This document shows positions 25,496 to 35,259 of a stretch of 64,000 bases of DNA, piece by piece (the stretch's first letter is position 1; each line of letters starts with the position of its first letter). The stretch is from Marivirga sericea (GTDB lineage Bacteria; Bacteroidota; Bacteroidia; Cytophagales; Cyclobacteriaceae): contig NZ_FXAW01000005.1 of assembly GCF_900177665.1 (NCBI RefSeq), positions 124,001-188,000 of the forward strand, written 5' to 3'. A model generated the notes under the pieces. That model was not told where the DNA came from. It did not search any database and was given only the letters and a program-made list of their open reading frames with translations. Position numbers and translations under genes: made by a program.

Positions 25496-26617
25496 TCATA
25501 AAGGCCAAAAATCTGGTTTTTGATCAGTTGCACCTTCTAGCAATAAGCAATCGCAACAAGTGATTGGAGGTAAACGTGGGGGATCAGTTGGTGGAAACTT
25601 ATCTACACAGTTTAATCTGTTAAAAGGATCCCGAATGGGTTCACTCAACACTTGATTAGTTATGAAAATTCTCTTGCTAGTCGAACTTAACACAGTAAAG
25701 TACCCCAGAGCTCTGTTTCCGTCATTTCCTTCCTCATGTATATTACCGACCACAGGGGTAGGTGGAGGAGCAAATAGATCGCCTCCAAAACTGCTTTGTT
25801 CTTTGATCTGATCTAAATAATTGAAATAGGCTTCTGTTAATTTATATTTCCAGACCAGCATACTATATCCGAAAAAAAATTCCCTCCCCGGAGAAATAGA
25901 TAGAATTTTCTGGTTGGTATTATTATCAATTTTCAAATTTCTAGTCGTGTATAGATTTAAAGGTAACACAACCTCCTGACTCTTGAAACAAGTACGAGCA
26001 CTATCCAAGGGAAATAGCTCAATTGGGACTGCTTGAATGCTATCCCAACATCTGGTTTCGCCCTGATATAATGTTTTAAATTCATAGACCCCTTCGTAAT
26101 CATAACTCAGAAAGGCATCGTCATCTCCAACGTTAACATTTGTATACACATTCAGTAGCTCGGTTTCGGCAACGTTACTTCCCGCTAAGAATGATTCTGT
26201 TTCACCTCTTACCCAAAGTCTATCTATGGGAGCAACAGCTTCTAGTTTCTGAAAATCAGAAATATATTTCACTCCATTTTCTAAGGCAATATCTAATTGA
26301 TAAGAACGGTCAAACACAGGTGAGAATTCATCCTGATTAGTGACATAGACTCCCGGTTGAGATTCATCTAGTTGAAAGCAATTATCTAAATCATCCTTGA
26401 TTGAAACTGTGGCTCCTGATACGCTTTCATATCCGCTAAATTGTTCAACCGGTGCCGATCGGCTAAGCCTCACAATTTGGGGCTTGTCCTCAGCTGTTAG
26501 AATTCCTTCCACCACCAACTGGCCACCCGCCTTGTCATCTTCTAAATCGATGGCGAAAGGATCAATACATGAAAACGATGCTAAAATAATTATTGAAATT
26601 AAATAGTATCTTGTCAT
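25496..26617 (-). CDS. DUF4249 family lipoprotein (second copy of the locus)
   Basis: A 373-aa lipoprotein (ILASFSC, Cys17) of the DUF4249 family, which commonly accompanies TonB-dependent receptors in Bacteroidota. An Ig-like N-terminal part (VVEGILTAEDKPQIVRLSRS) is followed by a beta-rich region and a Cys-rich C-terminus TCCDCLLLEGATDQ. The start is at ATG 26615-26617; an upstream in-frame TTG would place extra residues before the signal peptide. The gap to the preceding MG2-like gene is 23 bases. It is clearly a paralogue of the DUF4249 gene at 29031-30185: both have CIDPF after the lipid Cys and a TCCDC/GATDQ end. Confidence 0.88.
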   Translation of the reverse strand: MTRYYLISIIILASFSCIDPFAIDLEDDKAGGQLVVEGILTAEDKPQIVRLSRSAPVEQFSGYESVSGATVSIKDDLDNCFQLDESQPGVYVTNQDEFSPVFDRSYQLDIALENGVKYISDFQKLEAVAPIDRLWVRGETESFLAGSNVAETELLNVYTNVNVGDDDAFLSYDYEGVYEFKTLYQGETRCWDSIQAVPIELFPLDSARTCFKSQEVVLPLNLYTTRNLKIDNNTNQKILSISPGREFFFGYSMLVWKYKLTEAYFNYLDQIKEQSSFGGDLFAPPPTPVVGNIHEEGNDGNRALGYFTVLSSTSKRIFITNQVLSEPIRDPFNRLNCVDKFPPTDPPRLPPITCCDCLLLEGATDQKPDFWPL

Positions 26618-26640
26618 ATTATAAGTCGTCCATAAATATA

Positions 26641-29007
26641 TCAATTGTCTTCAATTGTAATGGTGCGGCTTCCTTGATATATTTTCCCTGAACTATCAAT
26701 ACCATGCAATTCAATCAAAAAGTTCCCCTCATCATCAGACGAATGAAATTTGATACCATTCTTTTTATCTGAAGCTATTTTGTAACTACCATTCCAATAC
26801 AATACATCTCGAAAATCAGGTAATTTATCTTTACCATCAATCTCTGTATAATTTAAACTTACTTTATCAGTATTTTGGTAAAAGCCTTGCATTGACATCC
26901 AGTGATGATTTGTACCATTTTTCTTATAATAATCAGAATCAAGGGTACTTAATTCTAGAATTCCATCATGAAAAACGCCATTTATGAAGTATTTTTTGTT
27001 CACTAGGCTAAGAATCTTGATTTTTGCCGTACTGTAATTTAAGATTCTAGTATGATCAAATACTGGAAGTCCATCTATTAATAGTAAAGGCTCATTTTCA
27101 AATCTACCAATGAAAGAATTCCTCCCTGTATCATCTATCTCTCTCAAAAAAATCTTATCAGAACTTCCAACACTTTTGATAGCAACTCCTGGTAGTAATT
27201 CTCTAGAGATCTGTCTGAAATCTTCTAAATATTCGTATTCGATCAAATCTTTTGAATCCGAATAATTAGGAAAAAAACCGGTAACTTTTATTTCATCCTT
27301 CATCTCCTGCCTATTGGAACTGGCGGGATCATAAACTCTTGAAATCAATTTGTTCTCTTCATGATACCGTAGGTAATGTACTGTTTTAATAGAATTGAAT
27401 ATAAAGTCATCTTTAAACCCAAAATCATTAATATTCACTTCATTTCTATCCAATTGATACGACAAATTATCTTGGTTTTCATCAACATTCGCCACTTTCA
27501 AAACAATGTCAGACTTTCCGTAAAAAGATCTTAACTGAAACACAAACCTCCCATCGCTATCTGTTCTACTAGCATAAAACTGAGGAATTTGACCCAAGAC
27601 AGAACAGTAAATTACTGAATCTTGAATAGGTTGGTCTGATATATTATCTGTGACACGACCTGAAATCATGAAGTAATCTCTACTATCAGATATTGCTCTG
27701 TTTTCACTTTGGTTACCTAATTGTCTGATATGATTTAGACCGGTTGATTTTGTTTTAAGATAAATATCAGTAAACGAGCGATCTTCATTTATTTGATTGA
27801 TGATACCTATTGGATCCAATATATTTAAAGCTGAAAACATATCGAAATAGAGATTCATATCATTAAATTTCAATGGATCAAAATAATCCAAATTCTTAAT
27901 ACTAATTGAAGCATCTATATCGATTGGTTCCGAATTGAAGCTTTCAATTTCAATGGGCATGAATACTTCACTATTTTTACTGATCTTATCGACATCAATT
28001 TTTACTTTTCTAGGGGCTTTATTATTATTTCTTTTATAATAATTCCTTTCAGATATAATTTCCTGGTTTTCATCGTAAAAAAGAATTGAATTTAATCCTG
28101 ATTTCATTAAGCTTTTGGGAATATTAAAAATCATTCTCCTAGCTTTAACAATCTGTTTAGCTCCTAAAATAACCTCACCATTATTATATACAAGCATACT
28201 CAATTGATCTCCTGCATAATTGTCACCAATATTTGCAACTACCACTAGAGTATCGGATTCAATATTTACAATTCTTCCTGTTAGCTTAGTGCTACTGACT
28301 GTAGGCAGCTCAAAAGTACTTACCCTTCTCTCATGTTCGATTTTAACACTGTAGGCTAAGGTTTCCTTTGCAAAGAAAGAAAATTGGCCATAGCCCAACT
28401 TATAAGGATCAATCATAGACACTGTATCACCCTCATTCGAAATTACGATTCCAGTCCAATCATCATTCAAGTAATCAGCTTTAAATGCTACAGTATTAAT
28501 ATGTCCTCCGATTATGTGTCCTCCTTCGGGGTAAAACTCCAAGTCGAATTCTTTTTGATCAGCTAATGATCCTTCATCTCTAGGATTTACAATTGTAATT
28601 TTTTGTTTAAATGCATATTTGTAATTTGAATGCACACTATTACTTGTATAGGCTAGCAGGAGATAATTTCCTGAAGCGATTGATTTATTCAATTCTAACC
28701 TACCTTCGGCTGTACCCCTATTCAACACTAACTTTTGAGAGATTATTTCTTCACTGCTACTATTGAAAATTTTCACATCTAGCAGGCTACCTGAATTTGA
28801 TGGTTTATGAGTTTTCGCATCAACAACATAGACACTATACCTTAATTTGGTTCCACTCAAATAATAGCTTTTATCAAGTTGCAAAAAGACCTTTTCTTCC
28901 CGCTGTGATGAAAAAGTAGAAGATTGTGCAAAAATATATTCTGAATTAGACACTTGTAGAATCCAAATCATGGTAAAAAATAAGTAATGCTTATATCGTA
29001 TTTTCAT
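26641..29007 (-). CDS. Exported MG2-like / carboxypeptidase-regulatory / plug-like protein
   Basis: A 788-aa protein with a signal peptide ending near residue 28 (EYIFAQ). Residues about 35-140 resemble an alpha-2-macroglobulin MG2 domain (KVFLQLDKSYYLSGTKLRYS, followed by YLLLAYTSN). Around 450-520 is a carboxypeptidase-D-like regulatory domain (ISGRVTDNISDQPIQDS, TDSDGRFVFQL). Towards the C-terminus a stretch from LLPGVAIKSVG to LLLIDGLPVFDHTRILN resembles a TonB-receptor plug, but no beta-barrel follows. Proteins of this kind are found near TonB receptors in Bacteroidota; the role is unknown. It lies between two DUF4249 genes, with 23-base gaps on both sides. Confidence 0.8.
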   Translation of the reverse strand: MKIRYKHYLFFTMIWILQVSNSEYIFAQSSTFSSQREEKVFLQLDKSYYLSGTKLRYSVYVVDAKTHKPSNSGSLLDVKIFNSSSEEIISQKLVLNRGTAEGRLELNKSIASGNYLLLAYTSNSVHSNYKYAFKQKITIVNPRDEGSLADQKEFDLEFYPEGGHIIGGHINTVAFKADYLNDDWTGIVISNEGDTVSMIDPYKLGYGQFSFFAKETLAYSVKIEHERRVSTFELPTVSSTKLTGRIVNIESDTLVVVANIGDNYAGDQLSMLVYNNGEVILGAKQIVKARRMIFNIPKSLMKSGLNSILFYDENQEIISERNYYKRNNNKAPRKVKIDVDKISKNSEVFMPIEIESFNSEPIDIDASISIKNLDYFDPLKFNDMNLYFDMFSALNILDPIGIINQINEDRSFTDIYLKTKSTGLNHIRQLGNQSENRAISDSRDYFMISGRVTDNISDQPIQDSVIYCSVLGQIPQFYASRTDSDGRFVFQLRSFYGKSDIVLKVANVDENQDNLSYQLDRNEVNINDFGFKDDFIFNSIKTVHYLRYHEENKLISRVYDPASSNRQEMKDEIKVTGFFPNYSDSKDLIEYEYLEDFRQISRELLPGVAIKSVGSSDKIFLREIDDTGRNSFIGRFENEPLLLIDGLPVFDHTRILNYSTAKIKILSLVNKKYFINGVFHDGILELSTLDSDYYKKNGTNHHWMSMQGFYQNTDKVSLNYTEIDGKDKLPDFRDVLYWNGSYKIASDKKNGIKFHSSDDEGNFLIELHGIDSSGKIYQGSRTITIEDN

Positions 29008-29030
29008 TTTTTTAAAAATTATGAATAATT

Positions 29031-30185
29031 CTAATCCAATGGCGGGAAAAACTCAGGAATTTGATCCGTTGCTCCTGGTACCAATCTGCAATCACAACAG
29101 GTTGGATCAGGTCTTCTTACGTTTTGCTCAAGAACGATCGCCTCAGGGTTCAGACTATTAAACTCATCAAAATTATCGCTACAGTTGGTAAAGTCGAATC
29201 GATTAATTTCTGCTCGGAGTATTTCTTTAGATATAAATATCCTCTTAGTTGTTTCAGAAAGCAGAGCGAAAAAGCCTAATGCCTCTATATCTCGGTTTTG
29301 CACATTTCTGATATTACCAACTATAGGGGAAGGTGGAGGGTCAAATAAACTCCCCTGCACTTCATTTTGAGTCTTGATTTCATCTAAATATTGAAAATAG
29401 TTTTCTGACAATCTTTTTTTCTTAATCAGTAAACTATAACCGATAAAAAATCTTCGATCAGGGAAAATACTGAGTATATTTTGAGCTACGTTTTGATCCT
29501 TTTTCAAATTCTCCGCAGAAATAATATTTAGCGGTAAATCTACAGTTTCAGTTCGAAAACAAACTAGATCTTCTCTTGGAGAATGTCCTATAGGTCCAAA
29601 TTCATCACATGCTTCACTACCTTGATATACAGATTCAAATCCAAATGTACCTTCATATTCATACTGATCGTAGATAGTTTTCTCCGTGGTAAAAATATTA
29701 GTGTATACATTAACTATATCTCCTTCAATTACATTACTACCCGCCACAAATGAAAACTTCTCTGGTTTAACCCAAACTGAATCAATAGGATCCACCTCTA
29801 CAAAATTTTCCTCTTCAGACTCATAAATTTCTCCATTCGGCAGTTTAATTACTAAAGAATAGCTCATTCCAAACTGCGGTTTAAAAATAGCAGAGTCAAC
29901 ACTGTACCTTCCCTTTGAGGTCTCATTGAATACAAAACAATTATTTTGAGAATCAAGGATCTCAACCTTTGCATCTGAAACTCTTATGTAGCCTGAATTC
30001 TGATTGATAGATGCGGGCCTACTTAAGATAATTTCATGAACTGCTGACTCTCTCTGTAATACTGCATCAACTACCAGAGAACCATCAATTTCAGATGAGG
30101 GCACTTTAACATCAAACGGATCAATACATGAGATCACAAATAAAGAAACAATTAAGAATACAGCTATAGGATTATTAGTGCTCAT
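29031..30185 (-). CDS. DUF4249 family lipoprotein (first copy of the locus)
   Basis: A 384-aa lipoprotein (FVISC, Cys20) of the DUF4249 family. After the lipid Cys the sequence reads IDPFDVKVP, then an Ig-like segment (LVVDAVLQRESAVHEIILSR). The C-terminus has TCCDCRLVPGATDQIPEF. The start is ATG 30183-30185, one base after the stop of the TonB receptor gene, so the two are almost certainly co-translated as partners. It is homologous to the DUF4249 gene at 25496-26617. DUF4249 proteins probably serve as surface partners of the receptor; the ligand is unknown. Confidence 0.9.
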   Translation of the reverse strand: MSTNNPIAVFLIVSLFVISCIDPFDVKVPSSEIDGSLVVDAVLQRESAVHEIILSRPASINQNSGYIRVSDAKVEILDSQNNCFVFNETSKGRYSVDSAIFKPQFGMSYSLVIKLPNGEIYESEEENFVEVDPIDSVWVKPEKFSFVAGSNVIEGDIVNVYTNIFTTEKTIYDQYEYEGTFGFESVYQGSEACDEFGPIGHSPREDLVCFRTETVDLPLNIISAENLKKDQNVAQNILSIFPDRRFFIGYSLLIKKKRLSENYFQYLDEIKTQNEVQGSLFDPPPSPIVGNIRNVQNRDIEALGFFALLSETTKRIFISKEILRAEINRFDFTNCSDNFDEFNSLNPEAIVLEQNVRRPDPTCCDCRLVPGATDQIPEFFPPLD

Positions 30186-30186
30186 C

Positions 30187-32802
30187 TTAAAATTTAAAAT
30201 TATATGTAAGAGCCGGAACAATTTGACCAATAATAGCTAATCGATAAGAATTTAACACTCTCAAAGATTCTGAACTTCTAAAGAAAACTGAATATGCATT
30301 TCTTCTACTATAAACATTATACAGGGTTAATGTCCAATCTGCTTCTATATTCTTTTTCTTTTTTAAAGATGAGGCCATATGAAACGACAAGTCCAATCTA
30401 TGGTAATCAGGAATTCGATATTGGTTTCGTTCTGAATAATTAGCGATTCTTATTCCATTAAAATCAAAAGTCGACTCAGGATAGGTTATGGGTCGCCCTG
30501 TATTATATTGAAAATTGGCAGATATATCGAACCTCTTGCTCAATTCAAAATTGCCTAGAAAAGTAATATTATGGGGTTGATCAAAATTAGTTGGAAACGG
30601 ATTTCCATTATTTATAGTCTCACTACTTGATTCACCATCTATTATGATTAATGATCTAGAATATGTGTAGCTCACCCAACCTGTCAGTCTTCCTCTATTC
30701 TTTTTAAGATAAAATTCAGCACCGTATGCAACGCCCTTTCCCTGTACTAACTCTTCTTCTATTTCATCGTTTGCAAACAGATTTGCACCATTTTTATAGT
30801 CAATAAGATTCTCAATATCTCTATAGTAAAACTCAGCTGAAGCTTCGAAATTATTGTAGTCAAAATTTCTAAAATACCCTATGGTATATTGATCTGAAAC
30901 AGTAGGAGCAATTTCTTGATTACTTAATTTCCATATATCTACAGGTGTCACTGAGGCTGTATTGGAAATCAAATGAATATATTGCCTCATCTTACTGTAG
31001 CCTGCTTTTATAGAACTTTTGGAATCTATCCTATAATTAAGAGATAATCTGGGTTCAAAACCACCAAAATTTGCTGACAAACTATCTCTTCCGCCACTGT
31101 AATATGAATATCTTAACCCTCCATAAGCGGAAATATTATCCGTAAATTCAACTTCATCGCTCAAATAAATGGCTGACTCAATTGCTGACTCATTCGTTAA
31201 ATCTGAGACAACTAATAAGGAATTATTATTTTGATTAAACTTTCCAGGTTGCAGATTATATAAAACATTATTGAAGCCAAACTCAATTAAATTCTTTTCA
31301 AAACCAGTAAACTCAAACTCGTAGTTCAGTTTATTATTTTCGATTACTGAATATAACCCAAAAGATTGTTGTTCATCAACCTCTTCATTTAGCGTATAAT
31401 TATATTGGCTGTAATTATAATTTAACTTGGAGCTTAAATTTTCATTTAAATTCTGATTCCATTGAACGCTCCCAACCAGATTATTATACTCGTAACTCAC
31501 ATCATTACTCACAGTAAATTCATCGCGACTAGTGTAGGCGGTTACTAGAATCTTATTACTTTCATTTATAGAATGATCGTATTTTAAACTCCAATCACCA
31601 AAAAACGTGCTACTTCTTTTTAAATCAAAGTTATCGACCGCATTGATTAAATAATTGGGATAAGCTACTCTAAAACCTGTCAAAATCGAACTTTTATCTT
31701 TAATGATTGGTGTTTCAATATTAAACCTAGAGGAGATTACGCCAATTCCACCATTTCCTTTTACTTTTTGTTTACTTCCACTTCTCATTTCCATGTTGAG
31801 CACTGAGGAAATTCTACCTCCAAAACGAGCAGGCACAGCTCCTTTATATATTTCAATCGACCCAATATTATCAGCACTGAAAGCAGAAAAGACACCAAAT
31901 AAATGAGAAGAATTATAAAGAGTTCCATTATCTAATAACACCAAATTGGCCCCTACCCCGCTTCCTCTTACATTAAATCCAGCTGAAGCCTCACCAGTCA
32001 AACTAACACCTGGAAGCGAAGTAATACTCTTGATTACATCAGCTTCTCCCAGAAAAGCTGGCATCTTTTCTATTTCTTCCAAGGTCATACGCTCAACTCC
32101 TGTGACAGTCTCCGAAATATTTTCGTCAAATGCTTTTGCTGTTACCACAACCTCGTTCAATTGAACAAAATCTTTATACAATTTTACATCTAAATTGCTA
32201 GAGGAATTTAAGACAATCGATATTTCAAAATTCCCTGTTTCTAGCGATTGAAACTTTACCGTGTGGAAGCCCACTGGCAGCACTAGACTATATTTACCAT
32301 TCGTACTGGAAACTGTTCCTTTATTCTCTTCCAGAGATATAATGGTGATTCCGGGAAGTATTTCACCTGTTTCTGCAGACTTTACAGTTCCATACAAAGT
32401 TGCTTCTTCAGCATCGGAGTCAATATTACCTAAGGTAATTACTTCAGACCTATCCTCTGAAGATTCTGCACTAATCTCAATTTGTTTCGGACTATCTTTG
32501 AGTAGAATGAAGTAGTTCGGTTCCTTGAACATTAATGATAGCCCTTTACTGCCGAAATACTCTTTGAAGAAATCTTCGATTGGTTCTTGCTGAGCTTCTA
32601 CATTTAATACAATATCTTCTAACCACTCATACTTGTATCTGAACTCTATCTCATATTGATTTTCTAATTTATTCAGCAAGTCTACAGCAGGAATATTTTT
32701 CTGAGATATTGAGATTTTTACATCTTTTAAACCCTGAGCTTGAATTGAATTAATGGTGAAAAGTAATAAGAATAAAGGAACGAGGAGATTAAGATATTTC
32801 AA
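30187..32802 (-). CDS. TonB-dependent receptor with STN and carboxypeptidase-regulatory domains
   Basis: An 871-aa outer-membrane receptor. It has a signal peptide (about 1-23, ending SIQAQG), an STN domain (about 26-105), a carboxypeptidase-D-like domain (about 130-215, ATLYGTVKSAETGEILPG), a plug with LNEVVVTAKAF, EKMPAFLGEADVIKSI and GVGANLVLLDNGTLYN, then a beta-barrel ending in ALTYNFKF. The start is placed at TTG 32800-32802, which begins MKYLNLLVPLFLLL. A longer reading frame to TTG 32865 would run through the promoter at 32835-32866. STN domains often talk to FecR anti-sigma factors, but none is encoded nearby. Confidence 0.92.
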   Translation of the reverse strand: MKYLNLLVPLFLLLFTINSIQAQGLKDVKISISQKNIPAVDLLNKLENQYEIEFRYKYEWLEDIVLNVEAQQEPIEDFFKEYFGSKGLSLMFKEPNYFILLKDSPKQIEISAESSEDRSEVITLGNIDSDAEEATLYGTVKSAETGEILPGITIISLEENKGTVSSTNGKYSLVLPVGFHTVKFQSLETGNFEISIVLNSSSNLDVKLYKDFVQLNEVVVTAKAFDENISETVTGVERMTLEEIEKMPAFLGEADVIKSITSLPGVSLTGEASAGFNVRGSGVGANLVLLDNGTLYNSSHLFGVFSAFSADNIGSIEIYKGAVPARFGGRISSVLNMEMRSGSKQKVKGNGGIGVISSRFNIETPIIKDKSSILTGFRVAYPNYLINAVDNFDLKRSSTFFGDWSLKYDHSINESNKILVTAYTSRDEFTVSNDVSYEYNNLVGSVQWNQNLNENLSSKLNYNYSQYNYTLNEEVDEQQSFGLYSVIENNKLNYEFEFTGFEKNLIEFGFNNVLYNLQPGKFNQNNNSLLVVSDLTNESAIESAIYLSDEVEFTDNISAYGGLRYSYYSGGRDSLSANFGGFEPRLSLNYRIDSKSSIKAGYSKMRQYIHLISNTASVTPVDIWKLSNQEIAPTVSDQYTIGYFRNFDYNNFEASAEFYYRDIENLIDYKNGANLFANDEIEEELVQGKGVAYGAEFYLKKNRGRLTGWVSYTYSRSLIIIDGESSSETINNGNPFPTNFDQPHNITFLGNFELSKRFDISANFQYNTGRPITYPESTFDFNGIRIANYSERNQYRIPDYHRLDLSFHMASSLKKKKNIEADWTLTLYNVYSRRNAYSVFFRSSESLRVLNSYRLAIIGQIVPALTYNFKF

Positions 32803-32834
32803 CTGGCTGCTGTTTAAGGATAAAATTACTAGTA

Positions 32835-32866
32835 CAAATCTAATTTTGATTAAAAACCATGACAAA
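32835..32866 (-). promoter_or_regulatory. Bacteroidota-type promoter of the TonB receptor/DUF4249 operon
   Basis: On the minus strand TTTG (32863-32866) is followed after 20 bases by TAGATTTG (32835-32842), matching the -33 and -7 consensus. The -7 box ends 32 bases before the TTG start at 32802, and its position argues against the longer 5' frame. Confidence 0.65.
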
Positions 32867-32963
32867 CTTTTCGGAGCCCGATTTTATGCTATGAAATTAA
32901 AAAATTAATTCCAATTATTCAACTATTGATGTAATTGTTATCATCAAATCACAGTGAAGCTAA

Positions 32964-35189
32964 TCATTCCTTTAATAGTGTTGGCAACAAGATCAAATCC
33001 GTCAGCACAGCAAATAACATAGCTAAGGAAAGAAAAAAGCCCAAATAAAAAGTAGTGGCAAAAGCAGATAAAGTGAAAAGAACAAATCCGCCTATTATTA
33101 AAACCGAAGTAATTAAAATAGCCAGTCCAGCTGATTTAAAAGTTTTGATGATTCTCCAAATTGGACTTTTAGCTTTTTGTTTCTTATAAGCTCCAAGAAA
33201 ATGAATGGTATCATCAACTGCTATACCAAAAGCCACTACAAAAATAATAGCAGTGGTTAATTTTAGTGGAACACCCATAAAGCCCATGATTCCAGCAGTG
33301 AAGAGCAAAGGGATAAAATTAGGAATTAGGCTTATGAGCATCATCTTAAATGATTTAAAATATACAGCCAACACAATAGAGATCATAATAACCGCAAGCA
33401 AGAGCCCCTTTAAAAGCTCCAAAGATAAACTCTCATTACTTTTGTCAATCAAATAAGTGGTACCTGTAATTCTTGCCTCTAATATGCTTTCATCAATTTC
33501 TCGATCTATGAAAGCTTTCAATGCATGATTTCGTTCTTGTGTATCATGAGAGCCCCATTCAGGTATGAAGCCTGCAAACCTAGAATACTGCCTACTCGAA
33601 TCCACTACTCCACTTGCAACACCATTTCTCAAAAGCAGATTGCGAATTGATTTTTGATCCTCAAAATCTTGCTTTTCAGGAAACTGAAATGACTGACTTG
33701 CACCTCCTTTAGATATTTGATTCGCATATTTCACTACCGATAAAGGCGAAAGTACTTTCTCTATTCCAAAAGAGTCTTTTAAATAATGTTCAATCTTTAA
33801 AGCCTCTTTCAAAAATACGTAGCTCATGACGCTTGAGCTTTCTTTAGCTGGAAAAATGGCCATTTCCCATGCTTTTGATCCACCAAACGCGCTATCTAAA
33901 AATTGAAAGTCATTTCTAACCTGAGAATTTTTAGGTAAGTCCTTTAATAAATAAGCATCCGTTTTCAGCTGCAAAAAACCCATTACACTAACTATTATAA
34001 GAGCAATGTAAACCGCTAGAACAGTTTTTCTATTTCTAGATAACTTCAATGCCCATAGTTTATAGGGCAGTTTTATGGATTGACTTTTATAATTTTTACG
34101 TATTAAAAGTGGCCCGAATAAAAAATTTACTCCAAATGCTATCAGTACCCCTAATCCGGCAAAGACTCCCAATTCCTGAATTGGCTGAGTGGGGAGTATT
34201 AGCAAACTAAAAAAACCTAAAGCAGTAGTGATGGAAGTCAATAAAGTAGGTGAGAAAACTTTTTTAATGGACCCTTTCAATCTGTTGAGATATTCTCTTT
34301 CTTCATTTTGCCGATAAGCATTTACTAAATGAATGGCATCAGAAGTAGAGACAAAAAGAATAATGGGTGGAATTAAAACACTCAATATGCTGAGTTCGAT
34401 TCTAAAAATCGCCATAAATCCAAGCAAATAGATCAAAGAGGATACACTCATCAAGAGTGGTAAGAGCATAATGTTGAATGAGCGATAAATCAGTAACAGC
34501 AATAAAATGGTTACTGCAATCCCTAACCCCAAGAATACACTAAAATCCGATCTGATATGGTCTATGAAGCTTTGCTGAGCTACCAATTTACCCACTAACC
34601 TGAAATCCTTGATTTGAGATTGAGCTAAGCTAGATTTTAAGGAATTAAAAAATACTAATTCATTTTGAGGGTTTTTAAAATGTTGATGATTGATTTGAAT
34701 GATCAATGATTCCGCATTTTTGGAAATAAAATTGCTATATAAAGAATGACTCATGACTCTGGCACTATCACTTTTGAGCCTTGCGGAATCTTGAGAATGA
34801 ATTAAAGGAATTGCCGCAATGCCATAAGGTGATTTAATCAGATGCTTTAAATCAAAAATAGATTGAGTGCTAATCAAACCATGTATAGTATCTAGCCGAT
34901 TTTTCCAATCCTCAACTTTGGTCAAAAATTCAGTATTGAAAACAGATGGATGGTTTTCAAAGGCAACCAGCAAATAGTCATTATCATATCCGAATTTTTC
35001 TACATGCTTTTCAAAAAAAACCTTATCTTGATTATCGTCTGCAAAGAACTTCTCGAACTCAAAAGCTACTGACAGCTTAGGGAACTGTGAGACAAAAAAA
35101 GCTATACTAATAAGCCAGACAGCATAAAGCATGAATCGAAATTCTCGGTCTTTAAAATTCTTATAAAACTTATTAGCTGCTCTTTTCAA
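32964..35189 (-). CDS. RND superfamily MMPL-type membrane transporter
   Basis: A 741-aa inner-membrane protein with the twofold RND layout: one N-terminal helix, a large periplasmic domain (about 40-210), a five-helix block (about 215-360), one helix near 390, a second periplasmic domain and a second five-helix block up to the C-terminus. The FGIAVDDTIHFLGAY segment in the second block and STSDAIHLVNAYRQ in the first hold the Asp residues expected for proton relay. This is the MMPL/HpnN-like branch, which often moves lipids. No periplasmic adaptor or outer-membrane channel gene is adjacent, so it probably works alone. The substrate is unknown. Confidence 0.9.
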   Translation of the reverse strand: MKRAANKFYKNFKDREFRFMLYAVWLISIAFFVSQFPKLSVAFEFEKFFADDNQDKVFFEKHVEKFGYDNDYLLVAFENHPSVFNTEFLTKVEDWKNRLDTIHGLISTQSIFDLKHLIKSPYGIAAIPLIHSQDSARLKSDSARVMSHSLYSNFISKNAESLIIQINHQHFKNPQNELVFFNSLKSSLAQSQIKDFRLVGKLVAQQSFIDHIRSDFSVFLGLGIAVTILLLLLIYRSFNIMLLPLLMSVSSLIYLLGFMAIFRIELSILSVLIPPIILFVSTSDAIHLVNAYRQNEEREYLNRLKGSIKKVFSPTLLTSITTALGFFSLLILPTQPIQELGVFAGLGVLIAFGVNFLFGPLLIRKNYKSQSIKLPYKLWALKLSRNRKTVLAVYIALIIVSVMGFLQLKTDAYLLKDLPKNSQVRNDFQFLDSAFGGSKAWEMAIFPAKESSSVMSYVFLKEALKIEHYLKDSFGIEKVLSPLSVVKYANQISKGGASQSFQFPEKQDFEDQKSIRNLLLRNGVASGVVDSSRQYSRFAGFIPEWGSHDTQERNHALKAFIDREIDESILEARITGTTYLIDKSNESLSLELLKGLLLAVIMISIVLAVYFKSFKMMLISLIPNFIPLLFTAGIMGFMGVPLKLTTAIIFVVAFGIAVDDTIHFLGAYKKQKAKSPIWRIIKTFKSAGLAILITSVLIIGGFVLFTLSAFATTFYLGFFLSLAMLFAVLTDLILLPTLLKE

Positions 35190-35259
35190 AAACTAAATTT
35201 AATTGTAAATTCTAAAGGTAAATAAACGAAGTAAAAGACAAGTTTGGATTGCTAGAATT

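Noticed and set aside
32803-32865. Longer N-terminus for the TonB receptor
   Set aside because: The extension lies over the promoter elements and adds 21 residues before an otherwise perfect signal peptide.
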